From Defluviimonas sp. SAOS-178_SWC (GTDB taxonomy: Bacteria; Pseudomonadota; Alphaproteobacteria; Rhodobacterales; Rhodobacteraceae), in the NCBI RefSeq assembly GCF_039830135.1, contig NZ_CP156080.1, positions 62,001 through 126,000 of the forward strand: a DNA stretch of 64,000 bases. Reading direction: 5' to 3'. Made by a program: the position numbers and the translations under genes. Position 1 is the stretch's first letter, and every line of letters starts with the position of its first letter. Of the stretch, positions 1 through 7,693 are shown piece by piece. Below the pieces are notes generated by a model, which was not told where the DNA came from, did no database searches, and saw only the letters and a list, made by a program, of their open reading frames with translations.

Positions 1-1269
1 GCCGGGTCGTGGATCTATATCGGCAGCCAGGGCATCGTGCAGGGCACCTACGAGACCTTCGTGGAAGCGGGCCGCCAGCACTATGACGGCCACCTCACGG
101 GCCGCTGGATCCTGACCGGCGGGCTTGGCGGCATGGGCGGCGCGCAGCCGCTGGCGGCGGTGATGGCCGGGGCCTGCTGTCTGGCCGTGGAATGCGACGA
201 AACCCGCGCCGATTTCCGCCTGCGCACCCGCTATGTCGACGAAAAGACCCATAGTCTGGACGAGGCGCTGGAGATGATCGAACGCTGGACCAAGGCGGGC
301 GAGGCGAAATCGGTGGCCCTGATCGGCAACGCGGCGGATGTCTTTCCCGAACTGGTGAAGCGCGGCGTGCGCCCCGATATCGTGACAGACCAGACCTCCG
401 CCCACGACCCGATCCACGGCTACCTGCCGCAGGGCTGGACGGTCGCCCAATGGCGCGAGAAGCAGGAAAGCGACCCGAAAGCGGTGGAGAAGGCCGCGCG
501 CGCCTCGATGAAGGTGCATGTGGCGGCCATGGTCGATTTCTGGAATGCCGGCGTTCCGACGCTCGATTACGGCAACAACATACGGCAGGTGGCGCTGGAG
601 GAAGGGTTGGAGAATGCCTTCGCCTTTCCCGGCTTCGTGCCCGCCTATATCCGCCCGCTCTTCTGCAAGGGCATCGGCCCGTTCCGCTGGTGCGCGCTGT
701 CCGGCGATCCGGAAGACATCTACAAGACCGACGCCAAGGTGAAGGAACTGGTGAACGATCCGCACCTGCACAACTGGCTCGACATGGCGCGCGAGCGGAT
801 CAGCTTCCAGGGGCTGCCTGCGCGGATCTGCTGGGTGGGGCTTGGTGTGCGCCACAAGCTGGGCCTGGCCTTCAACGAGATGGTCCGCAACGGAGAGCTG
901 AAAGCGCCGGTGGTGATCGGGCGCGATCACCTCGACAGCGGCTCGGTCGCCTCGCCCAACCGCGAGACCGAGGCGATGAAGGACGGATCGGACGCGGTGT
1001 CCGACTGGCCGCTGCTGAACGCGCTCCTGAACACCGCCAGCGGTGCGACCTGGGTGTCGCTGCATCACGGCGGCGGCGTTGGCATGGGGTTCTCGCAGCA
1101 CTCCGGCATGGTGATCTGCTGCGACGGCACCGAGGATGCCGACCGCCGCATCGCCAACGTGCTCTGGAACGACCCGGCCACGGGTGTCATGCGCCATGCC
1201 GACGCGGGCTATGACATCGCGAAGGACTGCGCGCGAGAGCACGGGTTGAACCTGCCGGGGATCCTCTGA
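1..1269 (+). CDS. hutU: Urocanate hydratase, 5' end outside the window
   Basis: Urocanate hydratase adds water to urocanate to give 4-imidazolone-5-propanoate, the second step of histidine breakdown, using tightly bound NAD+ as electrophile; it is cytosolic. The frame is open from base 1, so the N-terminus is missing: 422 residues are visible against roughly 555 in the family. A glycine-rich NAD-binding segment [13 protein letters not shown] lies near base 118 and the conserved [17 protein letters not shown] segment near base 1057. The stop is followed by a strong hairpin and by convergent hutC, so this is the end of a hut operon read from the left. Identity is very secure. Confidence 0.97.
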   Translation, partial: AGSWIYIGSQGIVQGTYETFVEAGRQHYDGHLTGRWILTGGLGGMGGAQPLAAVMAGACCLAVECDETRADFRLRTRYVDEKTHSLDEALEMIERWTKAGEAKSVALIGNAADVFPELVKRGVRPDIVTDQTSAHDPIHGYLPQGWTVAQWREKQESDPKAVEKAARASMKVHVAAMVDFWNAGVPTLDYGNNIRQVALEEGLENAFAFPGFVPAYIRPLFCKGIGPFRWCALSGDPEDIYKTDAKVKELVNDPHLHNWLDMARERISFQGLPARICWVGLGVRHKLGLAFNEMVRNGELKAPVVIGRDHLDSGSVASPNRETEAMKDGSDAVSDWPLLNALLNTASGATWVSLHHGGGVGMGFSQHSGMVICCDGTEDADRRIANVLWNDPATGVMRHADAGYDIAKDCAREHGLNLPGIL

Positions 1270-1280
1270 ACCCCGCCTGA

Positions 1281-1316
1281 GATCCGCTGCGACAGGGGTG
1301 TCGCAGCGGATTTCGA
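1281..1316. terminator. Hairpin between convergent hutU and hutC
   Basis: A 13-bp perfect stem (1282-1294 with 1299-1311, loop GGGG) is followed on the plus strand by a short TTTC tail. It sits 12 bases after the hutU stop and just before the end of hutC, where a shared terminator is expected. The U-tract is short, so bidirectional activity is inferred. Confidence 0.7.
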
Positions 1317-1319
1317 TCT

Positions 1320-2009
1320 TCAGTATTGGGTGGTCATCCTGTGGCCACGCCGATAGGTCAGCCGAACCAGCGTGACGGCCTTTCCCTGAAGCCAGGTCGT
1401 GCGCTCGGCGCGAAACAGCGCATTGCCGGCGGAACACCCCAGATGGTCGGCGAGGTCCTGATCCGCCTCGACAGCCGAGAAACTGATCTCGGCATTCGAG
1501 AACGGGAGTTCGGCGACCAGCCATTCGTTCGGTCCGGTGGTCGAGAAATCGGCCTCTATCACATGCGGGACGATCTCGGGATTTATCCAGCGATCTTCGT
1601 ACTGATAGGGCATGCCGTCGGCATAGTGCATGCACACAAGATGCAGCACGTCCTGACCGGGGTTCAGATCCAGCCGCCCCCGCAGCCAGTCAGGCACCGC
1701 CTGTACCGTGCGATCGACCAGCGCATAGCGATAGTCCGCCCCCTGCGCCGCGATCTCCTCTCGCACGATGGGGATCGAGAAACGGGCCTGACGGATCGGC
1801 GCCATGCGCACGCGCGTACCGGCCTTGCGCTTGCGCTCGACGATGCCTTCATCGGCGAGTTCGCGCATCGCCCGGTTCACAGTGGCCCGCGCGCAGCCAT
1901 AGCGTTCCGCCAGGTCGATCTCGTTCGGCAGGAGGCCGCCCGGTCGCATCACGCCGCTTGCAATCTGATCGAGAAGATCTGCCTTGACGTCCTTGAAGGT
2001 CACGGTCAT
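1320..2009 (-). CDS. hutC: Histidine utilisation repressor HutC, GntR/UTRA family
   Basis: A DNA-binding repressor that usually releases hut operators when urocanate binds. Of 229 residues, about 1-65 form the GntR winged helix (GLLPNEIDLAERYGCARATV) and about 85-225 the UTRA ligand domain, ending in VTLVRLTYRRGHRM. The start at 2009 is chosen because AGGAAAGG lies just upstream; an in-frame extension to 2156 is possible but has no good ribosome site and aligns with nothing typical. Convergence with hutU supports the hut assignment over other HutC-like regulators, though the operator was not identified. Confidence 0.88.
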   Translation of the reverse strand: MTVTFKDVKADLLDQIASGVMRPGGLLPNEIDLAERYGCARATVNRAMRELADEGIVERKRKAGTRVRMAPIRQARFSIPIVREEIAAQGADYRYALVDRTVQAVPDWLRGRLDLNPGQDVLHLVCMHYADGMPYQYEDRWINPEIVPHVIEADFSTTGPNEWLVAELPFSNAEISFSAVEADQDLADHLGCSAGNALFRAERTTWLQGKAVTLVRLTYRRGHRMTTQY

Positions 2010-2146
2010 CGGGTCTGCCTTTCCTCTCGCCTCAGCCGATCTAACCAATAGACCAGCCCACCTAAACGATCTTTGGCTATACAGCATCGGCTCACACTTC
2101 ATATTAATATACATAACGAAATAAGCGCAGACAATAGGAACAGACC

Positions 2147-3711
2147 TTGTCGCCAATCCTGAAGATCATCATCTCCCGCCTGACCATGGATTTTCTCACG
2201 CTCCTGATCGTCAGCGAGCTGATCTTTTCGGCCATCGAACTGTTGCCGGGCGACATCGCCACCGAAACCCTGGGCCAATCCGCGACACCCGAAACCATCG
2301 CCGCGTTCAAGGAGCGCTTCAACCTCAACGATCCGGTCCACCTGCGATACCTCTACTGGCTGCGCGACGCCTTGCAGGGCGATTTCGGCATTTCGCTGTC
2401 GAACCAGCGCCGGATCGCGGAGCTGATCGTCGTGCGCGCCGCCACCACCTTTTTCCTTGCCGGCTATGCCGCTCTGATCGCGGTGCCTCTGGCGCTGCTC
2501 CTGGGAATGCTGGCCGCACTCCACCGAAACTCGGCCTTCGACCGGGGCGTCTCGGGCGCGACGCTGGCGGCGATCTCGTTCCCGGAGTTCTTCGTGGCCT
2601 ATATCCTCGTCTTGGTGTTCTCGGTCCTGCTCGGATGGTTTCCCAGTCTTTCCAGCGTCGACGCGGACATCGGACTGGGCGAGCGGCTCTACCGGACCTT
2701 CCTGCCGGCGCTGACGCTGACGATGATCGTGGTCGCGCATATGATGCGCATGACGCGCGCGGCGATCATCAATCTGCTGGCCCTGCCCTATATCGAGATG
2801 GCGCATCTGAAAGGCATGCGGCGCTGGCGGGTGATCGCCATCCATGCGCTGCCCAACGCGGTGGCCCCGATCATCAACGTCGTGGCGCTGAATCTCGCCT
2901 ACCTGGTTGTCGGCGTGGTGCTGCTCATCGGGTTGACCGCCCTTTTCGCGCCGCTGCTTGCGTCCTTCCCGGAAACCGAAGTCGTGGGGCCGCAATACAG
3001 CCCTTGGGCAGCCCCTTATTACCTTGGCACCGACGCGCTTGGGCGGGACGTGCTGTCGCGGATGATCTACGGCGCGCGCAACACGGTGGGCATCGCGCTG
3101 CTGACCACCGCGCTTGCCTTTCTGCTCGGGGCCACGTTCGGCCTTCTGGCGGCCACGCTGGGCGGCTGTTTCGACATGATCGGCAGCCGGGTGGTCGATG
3201 TGCTGATGGCGATCCGCTCGTTGATCTTCGAGCTTCTGGTGTTGCCGATCACCGGCACCTCGGTGGTCGCGCTGATCCTGGTGATCGCGGTGCTGGACAG
3301 CACGCGAGTCTACCGCCTGTCGCGCGCGGTGGCGCAAGGCATCCTGACGATGGACTACGTCGAGGTGGCGCGGATGCGCGGCGAAGGGCTGTTCTGGATC
3401 ATCCGTCGTGAAGTATTGCCCAATGCCGCCGCCCCTCTGATCGCGGAATTCGGGCTGCGCTTCTGCTTTGTCTTCCTGTTCATCTCGGCACTTTCGTTTC
3501 TTGGCCTCGGGTTGCACCGCCGATTGCCGACTGGGGCACGATGGTGCGCGAAAGCGCCAAGCTGATCTCGTTCGCCGACTTTTCGACCTGGCAGACCGCC
3601 ACCTTCGGGTTTGCGCCGTTGCTGCCCGCCGGGGCCATCGCGCTGCTGACCGTGGCGGTAAACCTGATCGTGGACTGGGTGCTGCACCTGGCCAGCGGAC
3701 TTGAGGATTGA
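2147..3711 (+). pseudogene. Peptide-type ABC permease pair DppB::DppC fused by deletion, then frameshifted
   Basis: Residues 1 to about 257 match a DppB/OppB permease (start with membrane segment, ELLPGD near residue 31, EAA loop EMAHLKGMRRW near 217, then NLAYLVVGVV). At that point, near base 2918, the frame continues without a break as the first membrane segment and body of a DppC/OppC permease (LFAPLLASFP, LGTDALGRDVLSRMIYGAR, a second EAA loop EVARMRGEGLF). The end of DppB, the intergenic space and the DppC N-terminus are gone. One base is missing near 3516, after LGLGL: the true C-terminus (ADWGTMVRE to SGLED) is readable in the next frame to the stop at 3709. Both junction and frameshift indicate decay; a functional fused permease is unlikely. 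Confidence 0.85.
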
Positions 3712-3714
3712 GTC

Positions 3715-4524
3715 ATGATCGACACTTCAGACATGTTGCTCGATATCCGCGGCCTGAAAATCGAGGGCCAGTCCGGCGGGGCGTGGCAGCCCATCGTCAA
3801 GGGCGTCGACCTGACCCTGCGGCGGTTGCGCGGCAAACGCATCGCCTACGTGGCGCAATCGGCGGCGGCGGCGTTCAATCCGGCCTTCCGCACGGTGCTG
3901 CGGCCCGGCGATCATGTCGTCACGGTCTGCCCGAGTTTCGGGTTGCACGAATTCGGCGCGCAGGCCTGCGGCGCGCATGTCACGAAGGTGCCTTTTTCGC
4001 CCGACTGGTCCTTCCCTCTCGACGGTCTGGCACGGGCAATGTCTGCGGAAGCCCCCCGTGTGCTGATCGTCTCCTCGCCCAGCAACCCCGCCGGTCCGGC
4101 GATCAGCGCTGCCGAGTTCGGCGCGCTGCTGGCCGCAACCCCGGCCGACACGCTGGTGGTCTTCGATGAGGCCTACCTGGAATACCTCGATCCCGACATG
4201 CGCTTCGATGCCATGGCGCGGCTCGCCGCGGGGCCGCATCCATGGATCGTGCTGCGCACCTTTTCCACGGCCTACGGGCTGGCGGGCGTGCGCGTGGGCT
4301 ATGGCATCGCCTCTGCCGCGGATCTGGTGGCGCCGATGGTGAAGGCACGCAATCCGTTCGGCGTCAACGCGCTGGCGGTGGCCGCCGCCCGTGCCGCGCT
4401 GCGCGATGCCGACTACCTTGCCCGTTCGGTAGCCCTATACCACATGGGCGCGCGCGACGGTCGGCACGCCGGAAGAGACCCGCATCTTCCTCGACGCGGT
4501 GGCCGCTCTGCCCTGCCTCGCCTG
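3715..4524 (+). pseudogene. ABC ATPase start fused to a HisC-like aminotransferase, broken
   Basis: The first 36 or so residues are the start of a DppD-type ATPase (LLDIRGLKIEG, VDLTLRR), which then skips the Walker A region and resumes at the Q-loop (GKRIAYVAQSAAAAFNPAFR). Near base 3893 it passes in frame into the middle of a histidinol-phosphate aminotransferase (RPGDHVVTVCPSFG, SSPSNPAG, VFDEAYLEYL). The ATPase Walker B/signature half, any DppF and the HisC N-terminus are missing. The PLP lysine position in the TFSK motif reads Thr (TFSTAYGLAGVRVGYG). A shift near 4440 moves the C-terminus (TVGTPEETRIFLDAVAAL) to another frame, ending at 4524. The gene begins 3 bases after the permease remnant, so both come from one former operon. 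Confidence 0.85.
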
Positions 4525-4815
4525 AATAGAGGCGCACCCTGGCACATGGCGGCCCGAATGCCCGAGCCGCGCCAGGAGGGGGTATGCCATGCCGGGCACA
4601 GTTGACAGCATGCCGGCGATGACGATGGGCTGGCATGCGCAGCCGATCGCGGTCGAGACCCGCCTATGGACGAAATCCCTGGTCGCGCCGAAGAGCGGAA
4701 GAGCGGTCAAGAGCCGAGCGAGACCGGTCATCAGGGTCCGCGTCATCTTGGCGAAGATCAACGCGATGCCGGTCCGGAAAACCACCTTCCGTATCCTGCG
4801 GGAATTGCGGGGCAA
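4435..4815 (-). other. Possible gene remnant overlapping the ccoS tail
   Basis: An open frame of about 126 codons runs over the 3' part of ccoS and into the HisC remnant. Its stretch from about 4780 to 4590 is hydrophobic (GIALIFAKMTRTLMTGLARL) and uses mainly G/C in third positions, whereas the ccoS tail read in the overlapping frame does not. That suggests this frame was once coding. I recognise no family. It may be a fragment brought next to ccoS by the deletions that scarred 2147-4524, or chance. Confidence 0.2.
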
Positions 4816-4936
4816 TGACGCGCCATGCGGCGCCGTCGGGGTCGTCGAACTGGCCGTTCCGAAGCGCCCAGAGGAATGCCGCGAGGCCGATCAGTCCGAG
4901 CAGAAGCGACAGCGGGATGAGAACGTAAAGGCTCAT
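4664..4936 (-). CDS. ccoS: cbb3 oxidase maturation protein CcoS, with long tail
   Basis: CcoS is a tiny inner-membrane protein needed for cofactor insertion during cbb3 oxidase assembly. The first 40 residues are typical: one membrane helix (LIPLSLLLGLIGLAAFLWAL) followed by RNGQFDDPDGAAWR. Family members are about 50-60 residues; here the frame runs 90 residues, and the charged tail rich in D and R looks non-native, so the original C-terminus may have been lost by a nearby deletion. The start overlaps the DUF2189 stop by 4 bases (ATGA), placing it last in the ccoNOQP operon. Confidence 0.75.
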   Translation of the reverse strand: MSLYVLIPLSLLLGLIGLAAFLWALRNGQFDDPDGAAWRVIAPQFPQDTEGGFPDRHRVDLRQDDADPDDRSRSALDRSSALRRDQGFRP

Positions 4937-5730
4937 GCCTCCGCTCCGCCAATCGCCGCATAGGCGTGCCACGTGCCGTATCCGAGAACCGGGAAGACGA
5001 CGATCAACCCGAGAAGGCCGGTCAGGGCCGACAGGGCGAGGCCCGCCGTCACGAGCGCGCCCCAGGCAAGCATCGGCCGGAGGTTCTGGAGGGTCATCGC
5101 GACGCTTGAGCCCATTGCGGTCAGCGCATCGGTCCGCCGCGACACGAGCATGGGAACGGAAAAGACGCTGACCGCGAAGGCGAAGGCTGCGAACAGCCCG
5201 CCCACCAGCGTGCCTGTCGCGATCAGCGTCCATCCCCGGGGCGTCGTCAACACGTTCGTCAACGCGTCGGCGGCGCCCGGGAAAGGGGTGAGGCCGAAGA
5301 AGAGCGCGTAAAGAAGATCCGCCGCCCTGAGCCAGAAGAGGATAAGAAGGCCAAGCAGAAGCCCGGCATAGGCGAGTTGCGCGCCCGAGGCAGGGCGAAG
5401 CCCGGCCATCTCCGCCAGCCCGAGCGTTTCACCACGGGCCCTGTGGCGGCTTTGCTCGTAAAGGCCGATCGCCAGGAACGGCCCGACGATGAGAAAACCG
5501 GACATCGCGGGAAGCGCGAGATAGAGCAGCCCGCCGGCATGAAGCGCCCAGAGCGCGGCGTATGATGCAAGCGTCAGCACGAGGCCGTAGGCCGCGCTCG
5601 ACCAGGGCTCCGCCGCGGCATCCCGCCATCCGGCGCGCAGCCAGCCCAATGCCGCGCCCGCCGGAAGGTGGCGCGCGAAACGCGGCGCCGGGCGATCCGG
5701 CTTGCGAAGGACGGGAAGCGGTTCGAGCAT
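4933..5730 (-). CDS. DUF2189 integral membrane protein
   Basis: A 265-residue membrane protein of the DUF2189 family, function unknown. After a basic, proline-rich N-terminus (about 1-40) there are about six hydrophobic segments, including YGLVLTLASYAALWALHAG and GLLGLIVVFPVLGYGTWHAY near the end. Members of this family often sit beside cbb3 oxidase or nitric-oxide genes in alphaproteobacteria. It lies between a tiny membrane protein and ccoS in one unit, so a role in oxidase assembly or membrane homeostasis under low oxygen is an inference from context. Confidence 0.75.
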   Translation of the reverse strand: MLEPLPVLRKPDRPAPRFARHLPAGAALGWLRAGWRDAAAEPWSSAAYGLVLTLASYAALWALHAGGLLYLALPAMSGFLIVGPFLAIGLYEQSRHRARGETLGLAEMAGLRPASGAQLAYAGLLLGLLILFWLRAADLLYALFFGLTPFPGAADALTNVLTTPRGWTLIATGTLVGGLFAAFAFAVSVFSVPMLVSRRTDALTAMGSSVAMTLQNLRPMLAWGALVTAGLALSALTGLLGLIVVFPVLGYGTWHAYAAIGGAEA

Positions 5731-5743
5731 GTCCCTTCTCCTC

Positions 5744-5902
5744 TCAGCAGGCGCGCTTGGCAGGCGCCGCGCCGGTGACGGCGGCGCAGGCGGGTTGCGA
5801 GTCGAGCGCGACGGCCAGAAGATGCGCGTTCGCTGCCAGGAACACGGCCGCGCAAGTCACCGCCGCCGCGATGGCCAGGCGTTTTTGTGCCTGCGCCGTC
5901 AT
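5744..5902 (-). CDS. Tiny membrane protein between ccoP and the DUF2189 gene
   Basis: A 52-residue frame starts with ATGA overlapping the ccoP stop and ends 13 bases before the DUF2189 start. It has a short basic N-terminus (MTAQAQKRLAIAA), one hydrophobic helix with the AANAHL segment, and a periplasmic end with two cysteines (QPACAAV and the terminal KRAC). Translational coupling and high third-position GC support a real gene. The two Cys could form a disulfide or bind a metal, which would fit an oxidase-assembly accessory, but no function is known to me. Confidence 0.6.
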   Translation of the reverse strand: MTAQAQKRLAIAAAVTCAAVFLAANAHLLAVALDSQPACAAVTGAAPAKRAC

Positions 5903-6810
5903 TCCGCCCCCCCGCCGCCGGCCGTTGCCAGCGCCGCCACATAAACTGCCAGCAGGTTCACCTCTGCCTCCGACAGCCGCCCCGCCCAGGCCGGCATGAC
6001 CCCGATGCGTCCATGCGAGATGGTCTGAAAGACCGTCTCGGCATCCTGCCCGTAGATGGTCGCGGCGTCGGTCAGCGACGGGGCGCCGATGCCCAGCCCG
6101 CCTTCGCCGCCGTCGCCGTGACAGGCCGCGCAGTTCTCGGTGAAGAGCGCCGCCGCCGGACCTGACGCGTCGACCGCGCCTGCCGGCAAGGCCGCGACGT
6201 AGTCCGCAAGCGAAGCGCGCTCCGGGCGGTCCATCCAGCCGAAGGACGGCATCTCGGCAATACGCGAGTCGTCGTTGGCATTGATGCCGTCACGGATCGT
6301 CACGGCAATCTCCTCAGGATCGCCGCTCCAGAGCCAGTAATCGTCGGCGAGGACCGGAAAGCCCGGCCCGCCCTGCCCCGAACTGCCGTGGCAGGCGGCG
6401 CAGTTGTCCCCGAACAGCCGTTGCGCGGCGGGCATGGCATGTTCCAGCAGCGCGGGATCGGATTGCAGGGCAGCAAAATCCGGCGTGGTGAAGCGGTCGA
6501 GCCAGTCCGTTCGCTCTTCCGACAGCGCCCGGAACCCGCTGACCGCCTCTTCGCCCTGATCGAGCCCGAGAAGGCCGCGCGTGTAGTCGCGCCCGATCGG
6601 CCAGGCGGGCAACAGAATCCAGGCGACAACCGAATAGAGGAACGTCAGCACCAGCGCCCAGATCACGATCTTCGGGAAGGCGGTGTTGAGTTCGGTGATC
6701 CCGCCCCAGTCGTGGCCGGTGGTGTCGTAGCCGGTGACCGGATCGACCTTGCGGTTGCCGGTATGGGGATCGGCGCCGGGCAGCTGCCGTGGGTCGGTCT
6801 GCTCAGTCAT
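5899..6810 (-). CDS. ccoP: cbb3 cytochrome c oxidase subunit III, dihaem CcoP/FixP
   Basis: Membrane-anchored dihaem cytochrome c that passes electrons into the cbb3 oxidase. The 303 residues include one N-terminal membrane helix (about 55-75) and two periplasmic cytochrome c domains, each with a CxxCH haem motif (DNCAACHGSSGQG and ENCAACHGDGGEG) and a distal Met (IAEMPSFGW; GVMPAWAG). The start at 6810 (MTEQTDP) is preferred because it couples to the ccoQ stop; MRTG 12 bases upstream is possible. A full-length, intact subunit. Confidence 0.95.
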   Translation of the reverse strand: MTEQTDPRQLPGADPHTGNRKVDPVTGYDTTGHDWGGITELNTAFPKIVIWALVLTFLYSVVAWILLPAWPIGRDYTRGLLGLDQGEEAVSGFRALSEERTDWLDRFTTPDFAALQSDPALLEHAMPAAQRLFGDNCAACHGSSGQGGPGFPVLADDYWLWSGDPEEIAVTIRDGINANDDSRIAEMPSFGWMDRPERASLADYVAALPAGAVDASGPAAALFTENCAACHGDGGEGGLGIGAPSLTDAATIYGQDAETVFQTISHGRIGVMPAWAGRLSEAEVNLLAVYVAALATAGGGGAE

Positions 6811-6964
6811 GCCCGTCCTCATGTTTCAGAATGGACCGTGCGGCCCGGTCATAGGCCCTGCGGCGCGACGGGCTGTAGACGCGGATCACGACGACGAGGA
6901 AGAAGCCCATCAGCCAGATCAGGCCGACCGTCTTGGCGAGATAGACGAGAAGGTCGTGGCTCAT
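6803..6964 (-). CDS. ccoQ: cbb3 oxidase small subunit CcoQ
   Basis: A 53-residue protein with one membrane helix (LLVYLAKTVGLIWLMGFFLV) and a basic cytoplasmic tail (SPSRRRAYDRAARSIL), the usual form of CcoQ/FixQ, which stabilises the cbb3 complex. The start overlaps the ccoO stop by 4 bases (ATGA) and the stop lies inside the start of ccoP, so translation is coupled on both sides. Confidence 0.9.
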   Translation of the reverse strand: MSHDLLVYLAKTVGLIWLMGFFLVVVIRVYSPSRRRAYDRAARSILKHEDGHD

Positions 6965-7689
6965 TGCCCGCCCTCCGCAAGGAGGCGTGCCGGCGCTTCG
7001 GTCAGCGTGCCGAGCGATTGCAGATAGGCCACCACGGCGTCCATTTCGGTCAGCCGCGCGGGGTCGCCGTCGAAGGCGCGGACCGCGACCTTCTCACCGT
7101 AGCGTGCGCGCACCGCATCGGCGCCGTCGCCATCGGGGCGGCTCTGTGCTGCGGCGTCAACTTCGGCCGTCGCGATCATCGCCGCGTCATAGGGTACGCC
7201 AAGCCTTGCCAAAGTCAGGAGTTCGTCCTGCAAAAGCCCGGTATCGAGCGGCCGGGTCAGCCAAGGATAGGCCGGCATGATCGACGCCGACACCACGGCG
7301 CGCGGGTCGATCAGATGCTCGACATGCCAGCGATCGGAATACTTGCCGCCCAGACGCGCCAGGTCCGGCCCGGTGCGCTTCGATCCCCAGAGCATCGGGT
7401 GATCGTAGGCGGATTCCCCGGCAAGCGAATAGGGGCCGTAGCGGTCGATCTCGTCGGCAAGGCTGCGCACCATCTGGCTGTGACAGGCATAGCACCCTTC
7501 GCGGATGTAGATCTCGCGCCCGGCGAGTTCCAGCGGCGTCAGCGGGCGCAGGTCGGCGGGCACCTCGACGGTTTCATCGATGGTGAACAGCGGCGCGATC
7601 TCCACCAGCCCGCCGATCGAGGCCGCGACGATGATCGCGGCGACCAGCCCCATCGAGATCTTTTCGAGATTGTAGTGCAGCTTCAGCAT
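6961..7689 (-). CDS. ccoO: cbb3 cytochrome c oxidase subunit II, monohaem CcoO/FixO
   Basis: Monohaem cytochrome c subunit that passes electrons from CcoP to CcoN. The 242 residues start with LKLHYNLEKISMGL, one membrane helix, and then a periplasmic domain with EGCYACHSQMVR (haem attachment) and the typical GPYSLAGESAYDHPMLWGSKRTG region, written here only in part; a downstream IMPAYPWL supplies the Met ligand. The start at 7689 lies 4 bases after the ccoN stop and fits the family N-terminus. Confidence 0.96.
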   Translation of the reverse strand: MLKLHYNLEKISMGLVAAIIVAASIGGLVEIAPLFTIDETVEVPADLRPLTPLELAGREIYIREGCYACHSQMVRSLADEIDRYGPYSLAGESAYDHPMLWGSKRTGPDLARLGGKYSDRWHVEHLIDPRAVVSASIMPAYPWLTRPLDTGLLQDELLTLARLGVPYDAAMIATAEVDAAAQSRPDGDGADAVRARYGEKVAVRAFDGDPARLTEMDAVVAYLQSLGTLTEAPARLLAEGGQ

Positions 7690-7693
7690 CGCC

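Noticed and set aside
2101..2110. ATATTAATAT palindrome between hutC and the permease remnant as a HutC operator
   Set aside because: It is a simple AT palindrome unlike known HutC sites, and the gap is small and AT-rich; not strong enough to list as a feature.
2099..3517. A 472-codon minus-strand frame across the permease remnant
   Set aside because: The translation is highly charged and repetitive, as expected of antisense to a membrane protein; the sense strand shows clear permease motifs.
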